A stretch of 10,121 bases of DNA. Origin: an uncultured Clostridia bacterium. GTDB taxonomy: Bacteria; Bacillota; Clostridia; TANB77; CAG-508. Shown here in pieces: positions 5,745 to 10,121 of this stretch. Made by a program: the position numbers and the translations under genes. The DNA lies in assembly GCA_934162205.1 (NCBI GenBank), contig CAKPIA010000016.1, positions 1 to 10,121 on the forward strand, written 5' to 3'. Numbering within the stretch: the first letter of the stretch is position 1; each line of letters begins with the position of its first letter. The notes beneath the pieces were generated by a model, which saw nothing but the letters and a program-made list of their open reading frames with translations, did no database searches and was not told where the DNA came from.

Positions 5745-7727
5745 TTATTCTTCTACTTGTTCTATTTCTTTTTTAGGTAAAAAACTTGTTTTATATTTAT
5801 CTAAAATATATCCTAATTCTTTAGAGAAATCTTTTAACATAACTATTTTTATTGTTGTATCTTTACCTTTTATATAATCATCTGTTACTTGTTTTAGTAA
5901 TTTTATATTTTTCATTTCTGGTTCTATTTCTTTAGTGTATTTTTCAGCTCTATTTACTAATTTTTCTTTAATAATAACTATATCCTCATTACTAGCACAT
6001 GATATTCTTTGGAACATTTGATATACATCATAATACTTAAATATTGGTATATTCATACATTCTTTATCAAATCTTTCATAAAATTGTTCCATTTTCATTG
6101 GAATACATTTAAATATATCTTCTGCCTTTTCTTTATACATTTTATCTAATAATTGATCATTTAAATTATTAAAGTGTTTTAATATGTCATTCATATCTTC
6201 TGCCACTTCGTCTATTGCAATTTTTCCTAATTCTTCTTCTACATTAGGACAATATTCTGACGTTAATGCAGAAATATTCATTCCATTAAAGAATATAGTT
6301 TTTAAAGTTTTTAAGTCATAATTAATTAAATTTTTTCTTGAAAAATAACTAAAATATGCAAATAATTTAACTATTTCTATTAATTTTAATTTTCCTGCTT
6401 TTACATCTTCAATTACTTCATTTATAACATTATCAAATTGATCATCTGATATTTTCCAATATTCTTCTGTAAGCAATCTTTTATATCCTGGTAGATTTTC
6501 TGTATCTACTGTATTTCTTATTGTTTCCATATTATCTTTAAATATTTTCATATCAAATATTCTTGTTCTTACATAATATTCTATAAATTTAAAGAATCTA
6601 TATTCAGCTTTAAAATTATAATAATAATTACTATCAAATTCTTTAATATAAAATTGTCTATTATCCATTAAAACTCTTGATGATACTAACAATGACTTGT
6701 ATTCTTCATTATCTTTAATATTTACAAATTTGTCTTTTGTTATTTTTCCGGCTTTTATTTCGAATGAAACAGCTATTGTAAATATAAGCATTGTTTGCAT
6801 TACTCTATGGTTTGTATTTGGATATGATTTACTTACCATTTCAAAAATTTTCTTAAAATCATTTAATGAATGTTTTAAAATTCTTAGGTTTCTTGTACCA
6901 CTTTTATTAAATGTTGAAATAATTAATCCCGTATTTTCTCTTAAAAATCTTATTAAATCAGGATTATTCTCATATCTCATTAAAATACCATTTATTATAT
7001 AATCAAATTTTGGTGCATACTCAAATGTCTCGCCTATTAATTTTTCTTTTATTCTTTCATAATCATTTGCTTTATCAAATACATATTCTATTTTATCTCT
7101 AATTTTTTCAACCATTGGCTTGTCGTTTTTGTCTAAGTCCCCTTGTTTATCTAACAAGTATGTTGCTATAAATGTTTTCATTTCTAGATTACTACTTTTT
7201 AATTTTGTTGATAATTCTTTTTCATTACATATAATTATTGTTTTTATATGATCATGTTCAACAAAGTTATTAATATATCCTAAAATATCTATAACATCTA
7301 CATTTGCTCTTTCTAAGTCATCAAAACATAAAACTTTATCATCTGTTGAAAAGAATTCAGAATAATCTAATCTTTCACCATTTTGTGAAACTCCAAAAAA
7401 GTTTGCCATATCTATTCCAGTTTTTGCATATTCTGGTATACTTGATATTCCATTAGAGTTCATATATTTTCTTAAGTTTTTGTCCATTAGTTGAGTTGTT
7501 TCTATAAATATTTTTTTACTAATATCTTCTAGATTTGATATTCCATATAAAGACATGTATATAGTAGTGAATTTTTTTCCATTTAATTGCATTGATTCTA
7601 TCTTATTTTTTATTTTGTGATTCCAAAAATGAGTTTTTCCAGAACCCCATTCACCATTTATCATTATTGCATAATCTGTATAATCTGATCTTACATAATC
7701 TAAAATACTTTCAACTAAATCTTCCAT
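5745..7727 (-). CDS. KAP-like P-loop NTPase, candidate defence or membrane-associated ATPase
   Basis: A 660-residue P-loop NTPase when read from the ATG at 7727-7725. Walker A is NGEWGSGKT (residues 24-32), the Walker B strand is KVLCFDDLER (131-140), and a sensor-like IIICNE follows (164-169). The 'FDDLER' box and overall order suggest the KAP family (named for Kidins220/ARMS and PifA), which includes F-plasmid PifA, a phage-exclusion protein. I see no transmembrane helices between Walker A and B, though many KAP proteins have them. The remaining 490 residues are alpha-helical, charged and lack any motif I recognise; they may be a sensor or effector region. A frame 13 codons longer begins with TTG inside the comF gene, but the ATG has GGAG at 9 nt and is preferred. 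It follows comF by 25 nt and is probably cotranscribed. Antiphage function is inferred from family membership only; chaperone-like or partner-dependent roles are equally open. Confidence 0.78.
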   Translation of the reverse strand: MEDLVESILDYVRSDYTDYAIMINGEWGSGKTHFWNHKIKNKIESMQLNGKKFTTIYMSLYGISNLEDISKKIFIETTQLMDKNLRKYMNSNGISSIPEYAKTGIDMANFFGVSQNGERLDYSEFFSTDDKVLCFDDLERANVDVIDILGYINNFVEHDHIKTIIICNEKELSTKLKSSNLEMKTFIATYLLDKQGDLDKNDKPMVEKIRDKIEYVFDKANDYERIKEKLIGETFEYAPKFDYIINGILMRYENNPDLIRFLRENTGLIISTFNKSGTRNLRILKHSLNDFKKIFEMVSKSYPNTNHRVMQTMLIFTIAVSFEIKAGKITKDKFVNIKDNEEYKSLLVSSRVLMDNRQFYIKEFDSNYYYNFKAEYRFFKFIEYYVRTRIFDMKIFKDNMETIRNTVDTENLPGYKRLLTEEYWKISDDQFDNVINEVIEDVKAGKLKLIEIVKLFAYFSYFSRKNLINYDLKTLKTIFFNGMNISALTSEYCPNVEEELGKIAIDEVAEDMNDILKHFNNLNDQLLDKMYKEKAEDIFKCIPMKMEQFYERFDKECMNIPIFKYYDVYQMFQRISCASNEDIVIIKEKLVNRAEKYTKEIEPEMKNIKLLKQVTDDYIKGKDTTIKIVMLKDFSKELGYILDKYKTSFLPKKEIEQVEE

Positions 7728-7735
7728 TAATTTTT

Positions 7736-7743
7736 TCTCCTTC
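7736..7743 (-). promoter_or_regulatory. Ribosome binding site fixing the NTPase start
   Basis: AAGGAGAA on the minus strand lies 9 nt before the ATG at 7727-7725 and inside the gap after the comF stop. No comparable site precedes the in-frame TTG at 7766-7764, which would overlap comF by 14 nt. This decides for the shorter, 660-residue product. Confidence 0.65.
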
Positions 7744-7752
7744 GTTTTATTT

Positions 7753-8409
7753 TTAATCTTTTGCAATTGTCATTACTAAAATTTCTTTTACATTATTTTG
7801 TTTTAATAATTTACTACATTCATTTACTGTACTTCCGGTTGTATAAATATCATCAAGTATTATTGCTCTTTTATCTTTTATTATTTTTGAATTTTTAATT
7901 ATATATGTATTTTTTACATTTTCAATTCTATCTTCTTTATTTAATGTACTTTGTGGTACATTGTTTCTTTCTTTATATACGCAATTTGTTACTAGTTCAA
8001 TACCTGCTCTTTTGCTTATTTCCCTAGCAATTAACTCTGTTTGATTATACCCTCTTTGCTTATATCTTTTTTTGCTAATTGGTACTGGAAGTATTATATC
8101 ATAAGTTTTTATAATTTCAAAAACTTTTTGTTGTTTTAACAAAAAATTTACAAAACTTCTATATAAATATGATTTTTCATTAAATTTATAATTTATTAAC
8201 AATTTTCTTATACTTCCTTCATATTGAAAAAAATATATATGTTTATCATAATATGTACTAAAATCTTCATAATTATCTATTTTTATTTCAAAATGTTTTT
8301 TTAACTTAATTTCACATTTGTTACATAGTGAATTCGTATTTATTTTTCCACAAATTCCGCATACTTGTGGATATATTAAGTCTAAAATTTTATTTATTAT
8401 ATTTTTCAC
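7753..8409 (-). CDS. comFC: ComF-family phosphoribosyltransferase (double zinc ribbon type)
   Basis: A ComF/GntX-family protein of 218 residues from the GTG at 8409-8407. In the family, ComFC is a cytoplasmic protein needed for DNA uptake in competence, though many non-competent Clostridia keep it. It has a Cys4 zinc ribbon near the N-terminus (CGICG at residues 17-21, then CNKC at 29-32). ILPVPISKKRYKQRGYNQTE (106-125) is the family signature, and the PRPP-binding loop is IILDDIYTTGST (183-194) near the C-terminus. Length and motifs are complete. The start is uncertain. The longest frame begins with TTG at 8454, but that codon coincides with the predicted transcription start, so I prefer GTG, which gives the typical MKNIINKILDLIYPQ opening. 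A near-perfect Shine-Dalgarno overlaps that GTG and points to a start a few codons later. The NTPase gene follows by 25 nt. Confidence 0.88.
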   Translation of the reverse strand: MKNIINKILDLIYPQVCGICGKINTNSLCNKCEIKLKKHFEIKIDNYEDFSTYYDKHIYFFQYEGSIRKLLINYKFNEKSYLYRSFVNFLLKQQKVFEIIKTYDIILPVPISKKRYKQRGYNQTELIAREISKRAGIELVTNCVYKERNNVPQSTLNKEDRIENVKNTYIIKNSKIIKDKRAIILDDIYTTGSTVNECSKLLKQNNVKEILVMTIAKD

Positions 8410-8415
8410 CTCTTT
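8406..8415 (-). promoter_or_regulatory. Shine-Dalgarno without a standard start codon (comF)
   Basis: AAAGAGGTGA on the minus strand is an excellent Shine-Dalgarno, yet the GTG in it is the last ordinary start codon before the zinc ribbon. The in-frame codon 6 nt downstream of AGGTG is ATA (8400-8398), followed by another ATA and later ATT. Initiation could use the GTG inside the site, the upstream TTG, or a rare ATA/ATT. Confidence 0.4.
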
Positions 8416-8462
8416 TAGTGAATGTATTTTATAATAAACATTTATTTTGTTCAATACTTTAT

Positions 8463-8491
8463 TTTATATACATAAAAATTTTTCTCGACAA
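8463..8491 (-). promoter_or_regulatory. Promoter of the comF-NTPase unit
   Basis: On the minus strand, TTGTCG (8486-8491), a 17-bp spacer and TATAAA (8463-8468), predicting a start near 8456. A second candidate downstream is TTGAAC (8449-8454), 17 bp, TAAAAT (8426-8431). Either one places the TTG at 8454-8452 in or at the promoter, arguing against it as start codon. Confidence 0.55.
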
Positions 8492-8602
8492 TTTTCTATT
8501 TTTTATGCATAAAGTTTAAGATTAGTATATATTATATTTTTAATTTTTTAACATCAACAAACTTATCTACTTTATATAAATTTTTTAAACACTTCCATAA
8601 TA

Positions 8603-8630
8603 AAAGAATAGAGATTTCTCTCTATTCTTT
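8603..8630 (-). terminator. Terminator of the Ig-like surface protein gene
   Basis: Perfect 12-bp arms AAAGAATAGAGA (8603-8614) and TCTCTATTCTTT (8619-8630) close on a 4-nt loop. On the minus strand it is followed by TTTTATTATGG, a short U-run. It begins 6 nt after the surface protein's stop. The remaining intergenic bases to about 8492 hold only A/T-rich sequence. Confidence 0.82.
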
Positions 8631-8636
8631 CTAATG

Positions 8637-10121
8637 TTAATTATCTCTTATACTATACATTCCAGAACACATAATATATGAATTTATAACATCTGTATAA
8701 CTTACATTACTATCATTACTTGTACTTGATGCTCTTAATACTACTGTATAATTCGATTGATGATCACTTATTCCCCTATATATAGGAATTAAGTTTCCTG
8801 AGTTTTTGCTTGATGCAGGATCTAATGAACCAAGTATTGTTCCATTAAGTTGTATTCCAAATCCCACACTACTTGATGTATTATTTTCCACATAATACAC
8901 TGCCGTTATTGTGTCATATCCCATGGTACTTACATTATTTTTATAATATGTTAATAATGCTCCCCATCCACTATGTGGTACTGACACTCCCCATAGTAGT
9001 AATCCATTTTGAACTCCATATGAATGATTTGTTATATTTCCAAATGATGAATAATAATAATTTGAGTTCCATCCACCATAATTATTTTGGGTTAATATCA
9101 TTTGGATTCTCACAACTTTACTTGTTGAATTTCCAGCTTTATCTTTAACTATAACTGTATATGTTCCATTGCCTAGTTCTACATTTGTTAATGAATTTGT
9201 ATAACTTGTACTACTAAAACTATTTGAGTATATAACACTATCTTTTATTATTTGTAATGTATCCAAATTACTATCACTTATTGATACTTTTGGATAATAT
9301 CCCTTTGTATTTGTAAATAACTCAACTGACATAGATGGTTTAGTTGTGTCCATGTGAATATGATTATTTTCTGTCCATGCTCCTCTATTTCCAACATTAT
9401 CTACAGCTCTAAATCTAGTATTGCATGAAGAATATCCATCCCAAGGTATAAAATTAGAATTTGTTGTTGTATTAGAATTTCCATCTCCATCCCAATCAAT
9501 TTCGTAATATGCAACTCCTGATTGGCTATCACTTGCTGATAATGTCAAATTATAATTATTTTTCCAAGAGCAACTATTTGATCCTCCATTATATGTTACA
9601 GTTACTCCACCAGGAGGTTTTTTATCTATATTAGTTATACTTAAAGTTCCTACTCCTCCTATATTGGTTCCATCTGTATAAACATAATAAATAGTGCAAT
9701 TTCCTGTTATTGTCAAAGCTCCATTATATTCTGTACTATTCGTTGTTGGCATTGTTCCATTTGTTGTATATCTTGTTGAATATCCACTCATTGTTGGTAA
9801 TGTTACTGTTACATTTCCACTTGTCCATCCTGTTGGTGTATAACTTGCTGTTCCTGCTGTTTCTATTGTTCCTGTTCCTTTACTTACTGTTCCTTGTTTC
9901 GTATTTTCTGCATTATCTTTTGCCTCTACTGTTATTGTATGATTTGTTGTTTGTGTTAAGTTATCCCATTTATATGTTCCACTTGCTTGATATTCTGTCC
10001 AACTTCCACTATCTAATTTAAATCTATATCCTGCTATTCCACTACTTGCACTCGTATTTGTTGCTTCTGCATCTGTTGTATTTGCACTTACTGTTATACT
10101 TTTTGTTGTGCTTGTCGCTGT
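8637..10121 (-). CDS. Large Ig-like repeat surface protein, C-terminal part
   Basis: The frame is open without a stop from the right edge to the TAA at 8639-8637, giving the last 494 residues; the ATG at 9791 is internal, because the same repeat-type sequence continues upstream of it. Composition is rich in Asn, Thr, Ser, Gly and Tyr. Four beta-sandwich Ig-like segments can be outlined: about 1-85 (GIAGYRFKLDSGSWTEY...TVEAKDNAEN), 92-168 (PTGWTSGNVTVTLP...TLSITNIDKKPP), 169-262 (LTLSASDSQSGVAYYEI...RFRAVDNVGNRGAW) and 263-340 (GTYTVIVKDKAGNSTSKVV). Segment three carries a calcium-type DWDGDGNSN loop (209-217). Residues about 342-494 form a different aromatic, Gly-rich domain, perhaps lectin-like. 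No LPXTG motif or C-terminal membrane helix exists, so anchoring is presumably N-terminal. Role likely adhesion or surface layer (inference). Confidence 0.85.
   Translation of the reverse strand, partial: TATSTTKSITVSANTTDAEATNTSASSGIAGYRFKLDSGSWTEYQASGTYKWDNLTQTTNHTITVEAKDNAENTKQGTVSKGTGTIETAGTASYTPTGWTSGNVTVTLPTMSGYSTRYTTNGTMPTTNSTEYNGALTITGNCTIYYVYTDGTNIGGVGTLSITNIDKKPPGGVTVTYNGGSNSCSWKNNYNLTLSASDSQSGVAYYEIDWDGDGNSNTTTNSNFIPWDGYSSCNTRFRAVDNVGNRGAWTENNHIHMDTTKPSMSVELFTNTKGYYPKVSISDSNLDTLQIIKDSVIYSNSFSSTSYTNSLTNVELGNGTYTVIVKDKAGNSTSKVVRIQMILTQNNYGGWNSNYYYSSFGNITNHSYGVQNGLLLWGVSVPHSGWGALLTYYKNNVSTMGYDTITAVYYVENNTSSSVGFGIQLNGTILGSLDPASSKNSGNLIPIYRGISDHQSNYTVVLRASSTSNDSNVSYTDVINSYIMCSGMYSIRDN

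Noticed and set aside
6697..7002. Plus-strand frame opposite the NTPase gene
   Set aside because: Antisense shadow without promoter or ribosome binding site.
8366..8374. TGTGGATAT, one mismatch from a DnaA box
   Set aside because: Single imperfect copy inside comF coding sequence (encodes the conserved YPQ segment); no cluster of boxes.
8873..9148. 91-codon plus-strand frame
   Set aside because: Same origin: antisense of the surface protein C-terminal domain, no initiation signals.
9710..10021. 103-codon Leu/Tyr-rich plus-strand frame resembling a membrane protein
   Set aside because: It is the complement of the Thr/Asn-rich repeats of the surface protein, whose biased codons read as Leu on the other strand.
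1..10121. tRNA, rRNA, CRISPR array, transposase, phage genes or riboswitch
   Set aside because: No cloverleaf, spaced direct repeats, transposase-like motif, phage structural protein or recognisable aptamer was seen on either strand.

Overview
The window looks like chromosomal DNA from an uncultured, spore-forming, very AT-rich member of the Bacillota (Clostridia-like). The evidence is a full-length spoVT behind a textbook sigma-G promoter, a ComF-family gene, strong AGGAGG ribosome binding sites, short A+T-rich intergenic regions with intrinsic terminators, and the 'RGITLISLVV' pilin-like leader common in gut Clostridia. Species cannot be assigned. The standard genetic code fits every gene, with TGA and TAG acting as stops. 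All genes but one lie on the minus strand.

Layout, left to right. (1) 1-368: N-terminal part of a pilin-like secreted protein that runs off the left edge. (2) 404-515: a 112-bp nested inverted repeat with perfect 25-bp arms, either MITE-like or a structured 5' region. (3) 527-719: a self-contained minus-strand mini transcription unit with a near-consensus promoter, a 16-bp palindrome over its -10, a 36-38 codon ORF, and a terminator whose first arm is coding. (4) 749-4281: a four-gene minus-strand operon ordered acyltransferase, GT8 glycosyltransferase, GT8 glycosyltransferase, acyltransferase, from one good promoter. It probably makes an acylated glycolipid or glycopolymer at the membrane. 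(5) 4322-5026: the only plus-strand gene, a 217-residue protein I do not recognise, with its own promoter. It shares an 18-bp-stem bidirectional terminator with (6) spoVT (5064-5618), the forespore regulator. (7) 5745-8409: a two-gene unit, ComF-family phosphoribosyltransferase followed by a KAP-like P-loop NTPase. (8) 8637 to the right edge: the C-terminal 494 residues of a large Asn/Thr/Ser-rich surface protein with Ig-like repeats.

Themes: envelope and surface functions dominate (pilin-like protein, Ig-like adhesin, lipid acyl and glycosyl transfer), with sporulation and competence-family genes between. The least explained items are the mini-gene with its operator-like palindrome, the large inverted repeat beside it, the KAP-like NTPase in the comF-spoVT interval, and the plus-strand orphan. 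No tRNA, rRNA, CRISPR array, transposase or phage gene was seen.
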